Of a stretch of DNA of 64,000 nucleotides, positions 28,001 to 36,213 are shown in pieces. The notes below the pieces were generated by a model. That model searched no databases. It was not told where the DNA came from and saw nothing but the letters and a program-made list of their open reading frames with translations. Each line of letters begins with the position of its first letter. The first letter of the stretch is position 1. This DNA comes from CAXXIC01 sp049315325 (GTDB taxonomy: Bacteria > Bacteroidota > Bacteroidia > Bacteroidales > UBA7332): contig JBMOKJ010000014.1 of assembly GCA_049315325.1 (NCBI GenBank), positions 3,748-67,747 on the forward strand. Reading direction: 5' to 3'. A program made the translations under genes and the position numbers.

Positions 28001-31000
28001 ACGTCGAGTTTTGGGTGATGGATCCATTCAACAGTAGCAATACCACTGTAAGTCCGCAAGGGGGCGATTTGTATTTCAACTTAGGAGAGATGTCAGAAGA
28101 TATTCTTCGCGATGGAAAGAAATCGTTTGAGAATGGTATTCCGATTGATGGAGATAAAACACTGACCGAAGAGACCGTTTGGGGAAAAACACCGCGTCGT
28201 CAGTCGTTGGTTTATGCATTTGACAATACCGTTGGAGCACGATCGAAGCAAGATGTTGGTTTTGATGGTCTTTCGGATGATGGAGAAAAGTCGTTCTCCA
28301 CCTATAGCAATTATCTTTCGAATTTGAAAAGCAGAATGCCTGCCGATACCGTTGTAAAATATTTCGAAAATGACCCTGCTGGAGATGATTTTCACTACTA
28401 CAGAGGCACAGATCTCGACAATGCCAGAGTAAATATTCTCGACCGCTACAAACGCATCAATGGGACTGAAGGTAACTCTACATCGGAGAGTGCTGCATCT
28501 AAGAATGTACCTGATGTGGAAGACATCAATCAAGACAATACGTTGAACGAAGGCGAACGCTATTTCCAATATAAAGTTTCGATTCGTCCCGGAGATATGA
28601 ATTCGGTTAAAAACAAATATCTGACCGATACGCGCACAGCAAATGTAAAGTTGGCTAATGGCAAAACAGAAGAGATAAAGTGGTATCAATTTAAAATTCC
28701 AGTTCGCTCGTATGACGAACGTATTGGTTCTATTCGCGATTTCAAGACCATCCGATTTATGCGGATGTTTATGACTGGATTCAAAGAGACTACCATTTTG
28801 CGTTTTGGTACGTTGGAATTGGTGCGTGGTGAATGGCGTAAGTACGAACAGGCTCTCAATGCATCAAATAGCTTGAGTCCGAATGGCACAATCGATGTGG
28901 CTGCGGTCAATATTGAGGAGAATTCGAATCGTCAACCGGTGAATTATGTGTTGCCTCCAGGTGTAACACGGGTAATCGACCCAAGCCAGCAGCAACTTCG
29001 TCAGCTCAACGAGCAGGCACTTTCGATGAAAGTAATAAAACTTGACAGCAAAGATGCGAAGGCCATCTACAAGAGTTCGGGCATCGATTTACGCCAATAC
29101 AAACGCTTGCAAATGTATGCTCACGCCGAGAAGTTAATTGACGACGATACCGATTTGGATGAAAATAAAAAAGAATTGTCTGTTTTCATTCGTTTAGGTT
29201 CTGATTATAAAAATAACTACTACGAATACGAGGTGCCTTTGAAACTGACTAAGCCAGGCTCATATAGCAACAACAGCACTAATGATCGTCAATCGGTGTG
29301 GCCAAATGAGAACTTGATTGATGTGGCTTTCGAAGATTTGACCAATGTGAAGATGGCTCGTAACCGTGAAATGAGAGCAGTAAACTCCAAAATCACGTTC
29401 CAAACACTTCGCTCGTATGCGCAGAGTAATGGTAAAACGATTTCAATCATTGGTAATCCATCAATTGCTGAAGTAAAAACCATTATGATTGGTGTTCGCA
29501 ACAACTCAAATAGTCCGAAATCGGGTGAAGTGTGGGTAAATGAGTTGCGGGTAAATGGCTTCAACGAAGATGGCGGATGGGCTGCCAATGCAAACGTGAA
29601 TCTGTCGATTTCAGATATTGCGACGCTCAATCTGAGTGGTGCGAAAGAGACTGCTGGCTTTGGTGGGGTGGAGCAAAAAGTGAACGAACGACGCAAAGAC
29701 GATTTCTACCAATACAACATTGCAACGACTGTGGAACTGGGTCGATTGATTCCTGAAAAGATTAAGCTGAAAGCACCTTTCTTCTACTCTTATTCAGAGC
29801 AAGTGACCTCGCCTAAATACAATCCATTGGATCAGGATTTACTCTTAACCAATGCGTTGGATAATTTGACCACACAGGCCGAAAAGGATTCGCTCAAGAG
29901 CTACACCCAGGATGTGGTGACGGTGAAAAGCATGAGTTTGACCAATGTGAAGTTCGATGTACAGAGCAAATCACCAATGCCTTACGATCCTGCCAACTTC
30001 TCGTTTGGCTATGCCTACAACGAAAACAACAAACACAATCCGGTGACCAATTGGGAAATCAGCAAAGATTACCGTGGTACGTTTGCCTACAACTATTCGC
30101 CATTGCTCAAGCCTTGGCAGCCATTCTCGAAGCTGAAACCGAAATCGCTTCAGGTGGTAAAAGATTTGGAGATAAACTTGTTGCCAAACAGCTTCGGATT
30201 CAACTCCAACATCATGCGCAACTACTACGAAATGTTGCCGCGCGACCTAAACGACCCTACTATAAAGGTAAACAAAAGCCTCCTGTCGTTTAAAAAAGAT
30301 TTCCTGTGGGATCGCCAATTCAACATGCGTTGGGATTTCACCAAAAACATTCGATTTGATATTCAGAGCGGAACGAATGCGCGCATTGATGAAACAAACA
30401 CGGCGCTCAACTGGAATCTGTTCCCCGAGAATTATGAGAATTGGAAAGACACATTGATGATGAACCTCAAGAAATTGGGTCGTCCGCTCACGTATGCACA
30501 AACCGCCAATCTATCGTGGGATATTCCGTTGTCAAAAATAAAACTGCTCGATTGGACCAACGCTGAAGTGAAGTACAACTCAAGCTACAACTGGGATCGT
30601 GGAGCGTTTATCAATACAAAAACTGAAATGGGTAACACCATCCGCAATCAGATGCAGTTGTCGTTCGATAGCCGCTTCAACCTTGAGCAGCTCTACAACA
30701 AAGTGAACTTCCTCAAAGATGTGAATCGAAAATTCTCGTCAAACGGAACTCAAAACCGTCAACAGGTGAAAGCAAAAGAGTTTAAAGGAACAGTTGTTTT
30801 GCGTAAAGATTCGGTGATATTGGTGCATCACAATTTGAACGACAAAAACATCAAAGTGACCGCTCGAAAGAGTGATAACGGATTCTTCGCGCTCGACTAC
30901 AAGGTGGTCGACAACAATACCATTGCGATACGAAACAAAGGCACTCAGTCCCTGAATGTGACGGTGTTGCAGGAGCTTAAGAGTGAAGAGCCTATAGCGC

Positions 31001-32445
31001 TCGATGTGGCAAAATACGTGGCACGTGGTTTGATGAGTGTGCGCAACGTGTCGATAAGTTACAAACGCACCAATTCGTTGGCATTGCCATCGTTCCGCCC
31101 CAACATTGGAGCCAACTTCGGACAGGGTCGGGAAGAGGGTGTTATGTCACCGGGTCTTGATTTTGCCTTTGGTTTGACCGACGAAAGCTATGTGAGAGAT
31201 GCCATCGATCGCGGTTGGATGCTCATCGATAGCACGCTCACTGCTCCGGCGGTTTTCAACCGAATGGACGAATTGATGATTCGTGCTACGGTAGAGCCAA
31301 TTAAAGGATTGAAAATTGAATTGAATGCCAACCGTTCCATCACCAACAACAAACAAATACAGTTTATGTACACAGGCTCACCAGAGATTTTTGGTGGAAG
31401 CTTCACGATGACAAATATTGCCATATCTACAGCGTTGAAATCGGTGGATGCAGCGAATGGTTACAAATCGGATGCGTTCGATCAGTTCCTCAAAAACAGA
31501 GCAATTATTGCCGATCGTTTGGAATCGAAATACGCCAACACCAACTACCCAACCACTGGTTTTGTAACTGCTGCAGGAGGTAAGGTGGTGCCAGGTAGTC
31601 CGTATGACCCTGCAAACGGCGGTGTAGGCTTGAACTCACCCGATGTGTTGATTCCAGCATTCATTGCGGCATACACGGGCAAAGATGCAAACTCGGTTGA
31701 AACAACGGCATTCCCATCGTTGAAGAGCTTGCTGCCCAACTGGCGCGTGACCTACGATGGATTGATTCAGATTCCGTTCATCAAAAACAACCTCAAGTCG
31801 ATCAATATCTCACACGCATATCGCTCAGTTTACAGCGTGGGTTCTTACAATTCGTATCTCAACTGGTCGCAAGCCGGACATGCGGATGGCGATTTAGGCT
31901 TTATTCGCGACGTGTTGACAGGCAACCCTACACCCGCTTCGCCTTACGACATTTCGTCGGTGAACATTACCGAAGCATTCAGTCCGCTGATTGGCGTAGA
32001 TGCCACGTTGAAGAACAACATGAGTCTGCGCGCAGAATACAAAGATTCGCGCAACGTTACCTTAAACCTCTCTTCGAATCAGTTAGTGGAGACCCTTTCG
32101 TCGGAGTTTGTGTTTGGATTGGGGTATAAAATTGCAGATTTCAAGATTTTCCAATCGGCGCAAAGCAGCAAGTCGTCTTTCAAAAACGATTTAAACATTC
32201 GTTCCGATATTTCGTATCGCCTCAATCAGGCGTTGATTCGCAAAATAGCAGAGGCCTTCACACAGCCCACAAGCGGAACAAAAAACTGGATGCTGAAACT
32301 CTCTGCCGACTACACCCTAAGCAAAGCATTGACGCTGCGCGGATTCTACGATAAGCAGATCAACACACCACTTGTGTCGTCAAGCTCGTTCCCTGTGTCG
32401 AACACCAACTTCGGCGTCAGCGTAAGGTTTACATTGACAAGGTAG
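25069..32445 (+). CDS. sprA: Type IX secretion translocon SprA (Sov)
   Basis: 2458 residues, matching the very large SprA/Sov proteins that form the outer-membrane conduit (a 36-strand barrel in Flavobacterium) of the type IX secretion system, used for gliding adhesins and secreted enzymes with C-terminal sorting domains. The N-terminus has a signal peptide (VYILLTAILGSFFGVLA), then SprA-type segments such as FMDVKIGLGPADKLFGPGG and NYDTEATFDFDTKKIKLQY. The end SNTNFGVSVRFTLTR terminates in a beta strand with an aromatic, as in outer-membrane barrels. The start codon is TTG: the next ATG in frame is too far in and would remove the signal peptide. The other T9SS genes here are gldD and gldE, about 10 kb away. 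Confidence 0.97.
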   Translation: MKRFRSLFVYILLTAILGSFFGVLARNQATTQAVKQKPVDKDSTKVRYPVAKTAPSDLKELTTDRPADLPNPKNVNTVVEYDPLTRNYVIRTKVGDMEISTPMLLTESEYMDYSFSNSLKKYYREKNAESNGSKSNSLSFMDVKIGLGPADKLFGPGGIQIRTQGSAEVGMGFKTNNIQNPTLPERSRNRTYFDFDEKIQLNVNAKVGDKVNFNLNYDTEATFDFDTKKIKLQYEGKEDEIIKSIEAGNVSMPASGSLIRGSQALFGIKTTMQFGKLKATALLSQQESESKTVNAKGGVQTTPFEIKIDQYDENRHFFLAHYFRDNYDNWMSKMPFISSGIVINRIEMWITNKRGNYDNSRNVIGFTDLAESDSIQNRSKWYQPSVKEPSNGANKEFATMQGLTNLRDISKTTQELDPNGIIGGRDYEKVESARRLDPAEYTVNKQLGYVSLKTSLQPDEVLAVSYEYTKNGTVYQVGEFSTDNTSSNSTLFLKLLKNTSFSPDTKLWYLMMKNVYSLNAYQIQPEKFRLDILYQSDTTGTYVNTIPDGNIKNKVLLKAMGLDRLDSKNEPYPDGFFDYVEGFTVSSQNGKIFFPVKEPFGKNLRAQIGDDKIANKYVFQELYNLTLTEARQIAEKNKFVLRGEYKSSSGAEIRLNAMNVPRGSVKVTAGGAPLQENTQYTVDYAMGVVTILDENIIQSGTPVSVSLENQSAYSMQRKTLMGLNLNYEFNENFNVGGTLMHLSEKPLTQKVNMGDESISNTIWGLNTSYRTQFRWLTNLINKVPFINATAPSQLSFNAEFAQVRPGHPAELEAQGVSYLDDFESTKIGYSLREYYPWSISSTPYSDGLNPLFPEAKNSNDVSYGKNRALLAWYQIDGIFTRKTSTLMPAHIKGDADMRSNHFMREVLETEIFPNKQASYGESAILPVLNMAYYPTERGPYNVDDQMNTNGTLMNPEKRWGGMMRKLDVTDFEASNIEYVEFWVMDPFNSSNTTVSPQGGDLYFNLGEMSEDILRDGKKSFENGIPIDGDKTLTEETVWGKTPRRQSLVYAFDNTVGARSKQDVGFDGLSDDGEKSFSTYSNYLSNLKSRMPADTVVKYFENDPAGDDFHYYRGTDLDNARVNILDRYKRINGTEGNSTSESAASKNVPDVEDINQDNTLNEGERYFQYKVSIRPGDMNSVKNKYLTDTRTANVKLANGKTEEIKWYQFKIPVRSYDERIGSIRDFKTIRFMRMFMTGFKETTILRFGTLELVRGEWRKYEQALNASNSLSPNGTIDVAAVNIEENSNRQPVNYVLPPGVTRVIDPSQQQLRQLNEQALSMKVIKLDSKDAKAIYKSSGIDLRQYKRLQMYAHAEKLIDDDTDLDENKKELSVFIRLGSDYKNNYYEYEVPLKLTKPGSYSNNSTNDRQSVWPNENLIDVAFEDLTNVKMARNREMRAVNSKITFQTLRSYAQSNGKTISIIGNPSIAEVKTIMIGVRNNSNSPKSGEVWVNELRVNGFNEDGGWAANANVNLSISDIATLNLSGAKETAGFGGVEQKVNERRKDDFYQYNIATTVELGRLIPEKIKLKAPFFYSYSEQVTSPKYNPLDQDLLLTNALDNLTTQAEKDSLKSYTQDVVTVKSMSLTNVKFDVQSKSPMPYDPANFSFGYAYNENNKHNPVTNWEISKDYRGTFAYNYSPLLKPWQPFSKLKPKSLQVVKDLEINLLPNSFGFNSNIMRNYYEMLPRDLNDPTIKVNKSLLSFKKDFLWDRQFNMRWDFTKNIRFDIQSGTNARIDETNTALNWNLFPENYENWKDTLMMNLKKLGRPLTYAQTANLSWDIPLSKIKLLDWTNAEVKYNSSYNWDRGAFINTKTEMGNTIRNQMQLSFDSRFNLEQLYNKVNFLKDVNRKFSSNGTQNRQQVKAKEFKGTVVLRKDSVILVHHNLNDKNIKVTARKSDNGFFALDYKVVDNNTIAIRNKGTQSLNVTVLQELKSEEPIALDVAKYVARGLMSVRNVSISYKRTNSLALPSFRPNIGANFGQGREEGVMSPGLDFAFGLTDESYVRDAIDRGWMLIDSTLTAPAVFNRMDELMIRATVEPIKGLKIELNANRSITNNKQIQFMYTGSPEIFGGSFTMTNIAISTALKSVDAANGYKSDAFDQFLKNRAIIADRLESKYANTNYPTTGFVTAAGGKVVPGSPYDPANGGVGLNSPDVLIPAFIAAYTGKDANSVETTAFPSLKSLLPNWRVTYDGLIQIPFIKNNLKSINISHAYRSVYSVGSYNSYLNWSQAGHADGDLGFIRDVLTGNPTPASPYDISSVNITEAFSPLIGVDATLKNNMSLRAEYKDSRNVTLNLSSNQLVETLSSEFVFGLGYKIADFKIFQSAQSSKSSFKNDLNIRSDISYRLNQALIRKIAEAFTQPTSGTKNWMLKLSADYTLSKALTLRGFYDKQINTPLVSSSSFPVSNTNFGVSVRFTLTR

Positions 32446-32448
32446 TTT

Positions 32449-32629
32449 TTAACCGCAAAGGAAGCAAAGTAACCGCAAAGAGCCGCAGAGTTTAAACACA
32501 GAGAACACAGAGTTTAGCACAGAGATTATTTCACCACATAGTCACATAGGGTATAGAATAAAACATTAAACCTCTGCGCCCTCTGTGAAATCCTCTGTGT
32601 TTAAAATTCTTTCTCCTCCTTTGCGTTTA
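32449..32629. repeat. CACAGAG/GCAAAGG-type inverted repeat after sprA
   Basis: The left half repeats words such as ACCGCAAAG and ACACAGAG; the right half has the inverse words CCTCTGTG and CCTTTGCG. The pair spans about 180 nt and fills most of the sprA-rmuC gap. Imperfect arms; looks like an expanded form of the 15481-15615 element. Confidence 0.75.
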
Positions 32630-32646
32630 AATAGAAAATATTCGTG

Positions 32647-32654
32647 TAGTTTTG
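32647..32654 (+). promoter_or_regulatory. Putative -7 box of rmuC
   Basis: TAGTTTTG, 30 nt before the rmuC ATG. TTTG at 32620-32623 is 23 nt upstream, longer than usual, and belongs to the repeat. Confidence 0.35.
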
Positions 32655-32684
32655 TATTTCAATTTTTTTAAAGATTAAATCATT

Positions 32685-34016
32685 ATGATGATACTTGAAA
32701 TATTAATCTGCGTAACACTTTTGCTATTGATTGTGCTTGTTCTGCAAATGCGAAATGCCAAAAAGAGCGAAGAAGATACCCTCTTGAAACAGACCGAACG
32801 ACTCGAAAAAGGAATTGCTGATCTCGAAAACAGATTGGAAAAGCGTATTGCGGATTTCGAATTGCGACAAAAAGAGGAGTTTCGAAACAATCGCGACGAG
32901 ATGGCGACCAATGTAGCAGCCAATAGAACCGAGATAAACAGCGCTCTCAAAACCAACCGCGATGAGTTGACCGCAACACTGAAAGATTCGCAGACCAATC
33001 TGGATAAAAACATTGAATCGTTTAACAACCTGCAACGCGAGAAATTTTCGCAACTCGATAAAACGCAGGTGGAGATGATTCGCAAAACAGAAGAGAAGCT
33101 CGAACAGATGCGCCAAACGGTGGACGAAAAGTTGCAGAAAACACTCAACGAACGACTCGGACAATCGTTCGAAACGGTGGCGAAGCAGTTGCAAATAGTG
33201 CAAGAAGGATTGGGCGAAATGCGAAACATTGCACAAGATGTGGGCGGTTTGAAACGTGTGCTGAGTAATGTGAAAACGCGCGGAATATTGGGCGAAGTGC
33301 AACTCGCGATGCTGCTTGAGCAGATATTGGCTCCCGACCAATACGAGGCAAATGTACGCACCAAGAAAGGTTCGTCGGATGTGGTGGAGTTTGCGGTGAA
33401 ACTGCCGGGCAGAGACGATTCTGATACAAGAGTCTATCTCCCCATCGATGCGAAATTTCCGAAAGAGATCTACGAACAGTTACTCGACGCCTACGAAAAT
33501 GGCGATGTAGCATTGATTGAAACGGCTGGCAAAACACTTGAATCGACCATCAAGAAGATGGCAAAAGATATTTCGGACAAATACATTGACCCTCCGGGAA
33601 CCACCGACTTTGCGATTCTGTTCTTGCCATTCGAAAGCATCTTTGCGGAGGTCATTCGCCGTTCTATATTGCTCGAACAGTTGCAGCGCGACTACAAGGT
33701 GATAGTGACAGGCCCTACTACGTTGGCAGCTATTCTCAACAGTTTGCAAATGGGATTCCGCACGTTGGCACTTCAAAAAAGAAGCAGCGAAGTGTGGACC
33801 ATACTTGGTGCTGTGAAGAAAGAGTTCGAAAACTTTGGAGGAATGCTAGAGAAGGCACAAAAAAACATCCATTTGGCAGGCGACCAAATAGGAGAGTTGA
33901 TGGGAACGCGTAGCAATGCCATCCGCCGAAAATTGCGAGAGGTGGAATCGTTGCCAAGCAGCGAATCGCAAAGCATTCTTGGTATTGCGCCGCTCGATAG
34001 CGAAGAGGAAGTTTGA
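32685..34016 (+). CDS. rmuC: DNA recombination protein RmuC
   Basis: 443 residues: an N-terminal membrane helix (ILICVTLLLLIVLVL), a long coiled coil (about 25-170, heptads rich in E, K, Q), then the RmuC domain with LGEVQLAMLLEQIL, PIDAKFP and LPFESIFAEV. RmuC-family proteins have a predicted nuclease-like fold and limit recombination at inverted repeats, notable given how many inverted repeats surround it. Starts MMILEILI; the second Met is equally possible. A strong terminator follows. Confidence 0.94.
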   Translation: MMILEILICVTLLLLIVLVLQMRNAKKSEEDTLLKQTERLEKGIADLENRLEKRIADFELRQKEEFRNNRDEMATNVAANRTEINSALKTNRDELTATLKDSQTNLDKNIESFNNLQREKFSQLDKTQVEMIRKTEEKLEQMRQTVDEKLQKTLNERLGQSFETVAKQLQIVQEGLGEMRNIAQDVGGLKRVLSNVKTRGILGEVQLAMLLEQILAPDQYEANVRTKKGSSDVVEFAVKLPGRDDSDTRVYLPIDAKFPKEIYEQLLDAYENGDVALIETAGKTLESTIKKMAKDISDKYIDPPGTTDFAILFLPFESIFAEVIRRSILLEQLQRDYKVIVTGPTTLAAILNSLQMGFRTLALQKRSSEVWTILGAVKKEFENFGGMLEKAQKNIHLAGDQIGELMGTRSNAIRRKLREVESLPSSESQSILGIAPLDSEEEV

Positions 34017-34054
34017 GGCTCATTCCCTGAACTTTAAAGGGCATTGAACTGTTA

Positions 34055-34091
34055 AATGGTACGGAGATTAGCGCTTCGTACCATTTTTTTT
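34055..34091 (+). terminator. Terminator of rmuC
   Basis: AATGGTACG (34055-34063) pairs with CGTACCATT (34077-34085), followed by a T run. Confidence 0.88.
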
Positions 34092-34144
34092 AGATGGTTG
34101 AAATTGAGTAAAGAAAAGAGACAGAAAAATATTGAGTTCTATTT

Positions 34145-34200
34145 GCCCCTAATTAGCCTCGCTGATTTTCAATTCCCTTAAAGGGGACTTTTGCGGAGGT
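34145..34200 (+). repeat. Degenerate left half of a family D element
   Basis: Begins GCCCCTAA and contains AAAGGGGACTTTTGC, as in the left ends at 35903 and 41455, in the same orientation. No right end is seen, so it is a remnant. Confidence 0.6.
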
Positions 34201-34263
34201 CTGATTTTGTGCTTTTTGAATATTTAAACCTAATTCAAATCAAATTTTAATGCTTAATCGTTA

Positions 34264-34444
34264 GTCCCAGTGGGGACAAACACAAATACCAAACGTCGAA
34301 ATCTTGTAGAGTGAGTAAGTCCAGCTACAACTTAAAATCAAATGGTTGAAAGTTATTTGGACGAATGAGCGAGTTATTTCGACAATGTTTTTTTTGTTTA
34401 CTTTTTTTTGCGCCAAAAAAAAGCAAAACCCGCGGTAGCGAATA
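34264..34444 (+). repeat. Family E repeat, copy 1 (upstream of the hemerythrin gene)
   Basis: About 181 bp sharing several blocks with 39779-39989: GTCCCAGTGGGGACAAACAC, ATACCAAACGTCGAAATC, TTGTAGAGTGAG, GAGCGAGTTATTTCGAC and the end CCCGCGGTAGCGAA. GTCCC/GGGAC is a small hairpin. No open frame. Ends 93 nt before the hemerythrin gene. Between 34201 and 34263 nothing was recognised. Confidence 0.85.
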
Positions 34445-34537
34445 GGTTGATATAATGACAATTCTATAATAGTCATCTCGATAACTATTGTGACTACCAT
34501 ATTTGATATAAAACCCGAAAAAATACACATTTCAATA

Positions 34538-35275
34538 ATGAACAATAAATTAGTGAACCGCCCAGTACATCCCGACGACTTGATGTCGGAGTTGGTCATT
34601 CGTACCCCATATCTTTTTTTGATGTTGGAGCACTTCTCAGTAGATCTAAAACTACAAGAGAAAACGGTCGCGCAAATTTGCATCGAGCAAAACCTACCTC
34701 TCGAGCTTTTCCTTGTGATAGCCGATTTGTACGTTGAGGCAAACAGTCAAACTAGCATTCGCTACGATAAACGAGATGTAAAGTGCATTATAACCTACTT
34801 GCGTCATTGTCACTATTTCTACAAAGAAGAGAAATATCCCCAAATTAAGGCATACATTCAACTGATTAAAAAGCTAAATCCAAATCCGGAGATTGTCATG
34901 CTGGAGCGGTTTTTCAAACAGTATATCGACGAAGTGAGCGAACACCTCGATTACGAAAACAGCACTGTTTTTCCCTACATCACCGATTTGTTGAATAGAC
35001 TCGAAGGCGATGATATTTCGTCAGAAAGCATTGATTACTCGGTATCGGAATACCGCGATCACCACGATAATATTGAAGAGAAATTGTCGGATTTGAAAAA
35101 CCTGCTCGTGAAGTATCTGCCGATGGGAAAAGATAACTCTGCCCGCCGTAAACTGCTTTTCAGCCTCTCGGAACTGGAGTTTGACCTTCACATTCATTCC
35201 AAAATTGAAGATCATGTGTTGATACCGCTTGTCGAACAAATGGAGCTAAAACTGAAAAGCCGCGATGAAGAATAA
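34538..35275 (+). CDS. RIC-like hemerythrin-domain protein with degenerate ScdA_N
   Basis: 245 residues from ATG 34538 (a GTG at 34490 is open in frame but less likely). Residues 18-56 resemble the ScdA_N part of Repair of Iron Centres proteins (RIC, YtfE, ScdA), but the Cys-Cys pair expected around residue 38 is missing. The rest is a hemerythrin-like helical bundle: EHLDYENSTVFPYI, YRDHHDNIEEKL and LHIHSKIEDHVLIPL give the His/Glu ligands for a di-iron site. RIC proteins repair Fe-S clusters after nitric oxide or oxidant damage; a role in NO or iron stress is inferred. The next gene, a regulator, overlaps it by 11 bp. Confidence 0.85.
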   Translation: MNNKLVNRPVHPDDLMSELVIRTPYLFLMLEHFSVDLKLQEKTVAQICIEQNLPLELFLVIADLYVEANSQTSIRYDKRDVKCIITYLRHCHYFYKEEKYPQIKAYIQLIKKLNPNPEIVMLERFFKQYIDEVSEHLDYENSTVFPYITDLLNRLEGDDISSESIDYSVSEYRDHHDNIEEKLSDLKNLLVKYLPMGKDNSARRKLLFSLSELEFDLHIHSKIEDHVLIPLVEQMELKLKSRDEE

Positions 35276-35864
35276 CCTCATTCAATTGGTTTTGGCCGAT
35301 CCGTCGCACGTGGTGATGTCTGGTTTTCAAACGCTATTAGCCAAAGGCAAAAATAGGGTAGAAACACACTTTGCCGAAAACAGTGCTTCAGTCGAGTCGC
35401 TTCTGCAACATCGTACAATCGATATAGTGCTGATGAATCCCATGTTAATGCTTAATTTGGAGAAGCAGTTTGCTCAACTGCGAAACGATCATCCGACCGT
35501 TAAGTGGATTGCGGTGCTTTACGGTTGGTTCGACGAATCGGTTGTGTCTCAATTCGATGCACGTGTTTTGCTCAACGATAGTGCCGACACCATCCTGTCA
35601 GTCGTTCAAAATACGCTTGACGAAGAGCGTGACGAATCAGCATCGAGTCGCCAACCGCTTTCGGAGCGCGAGTTGGATGTGTTGAAACTGCTCGTTTTGG
35701 GGATGTCGAACAAGGAGATTGCCGATAAACTATTTATCAGCACCTACACCGTGATTTCTCACCGCAAGAATATCACTCAAAAAACGGGAATAAAATCGGT
35801 TTCAGGTCTCACCATTTATGCTGTGGTAAAAGGAATTGTGAATTTGCCGAATTTGATAGAATAA
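35265..35864 (+). CDS. LuxR-type regulator with pseudo-receiver domain
   Basis: 199 residues: an N-terminal response-regulator fold (LIQLVLADPSHVVMSGFQTLL) and a clear LuxR/NarL helix-turn-helix (LSERELDVLKLLVLGMSNKEIADKLFIS in two parts, then HRKNITQKTGI). The position of the phospho-acceptor Asp is Asn58 (IVLMNPM), and the acidic pair near residues 10-12 is reduced to a single Asp. Control by aspartyl phosphorylation is therefore unlikely; it may sense through the overlapping hemerythrin partner or act constitutively. No histidine kinase is nearby. Translationally coupled to the hemerythrin gene. Confidence 0.88.
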   Translation: MKNNLIQLVLADPSHVVMSGFQTLLAKGKNRVETHFAENSASVESLLQHRTIDIVLMNPMLMLNLEKQFAQLRNDHPTVKWIAVLYGWFDESVVSQFDARVLLNDSADTILSVVQNTLDEERDESASSRQPLSERELDVLKLLVLGMSNKEIADKLFISTYTVISHRKNITQKTGIKSVSGLTIYAVVKGIVNLPNLIE

Positions 35865-35902
35865 AAGATTTGGTGACGAGACATATTCTTTTGAATACAA
35901 TA

Positions 35903-36018
35903 GCCCCTAAATCCCCTAAAGGGGACCTTTGCTGAAGTGAAATTTTGAAAAGTTGATTCTTGATAAACCAAATATTTAGCGGTAGAATCTCAAAGTCCCC
36001 TTTAGGGGATTTAGGGGC
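35903..36018 (+). repeat. Family D MITE-like element, copy 1
   Basis: 116 bp. The ends are near-perfect 26-bp inverted repeats built from GCCCCTAAATCCCC and TAAAGGGGAC. The centre shares TTTTGAAAAG and CGGTAGAATCTC with the copy at 41455-41569. Starts 38 nt after the regulator stop. No open frame. Confidence 0.9.
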
Positions 36019-36091
36019 AAAGTGGGAAACAGATTAAAGTAATATTATTTCATGCCCACACTTTTCTCCTCACAAAGAGGGATAAAAATAG

Positions 36092-36145
36092 CCCTTTTTC
36101 ATTAATAAAAGGGATTGCACAACACACAGAAAGTTCGCACCTTTG
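36092..36145 (+). promoter_or_regulatory. Promoter and adjoining dyad upstream of feoAB
   Basis: ATTG (36114-36117), 20 nt, CACCTTTG (36138-36145): each box has one mismatch to consensus. Just upstream, CCCTTTT (36092-36098) and AAAAGGG (36107-36113) form a dyad that abuts the -33 box and could be an operator for iron control. It does not match a classical Fur box. Confidence 0.45.
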
Positions 36146-36213
36146 TACTGTGAAATGGTCTCAGCAATAGAAAGTGATTATTTACACAGCAGGTTTGCAA
36201 GATATACGATGAT

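Noticed and set aside
28093..28689. A 198-codon minus-strand open frame inside sprA
   Set aside because: It is antisense to a continuous 2458-codon SprA frame, has no recognisable motif and no promoter; such shadows recur along the gene.
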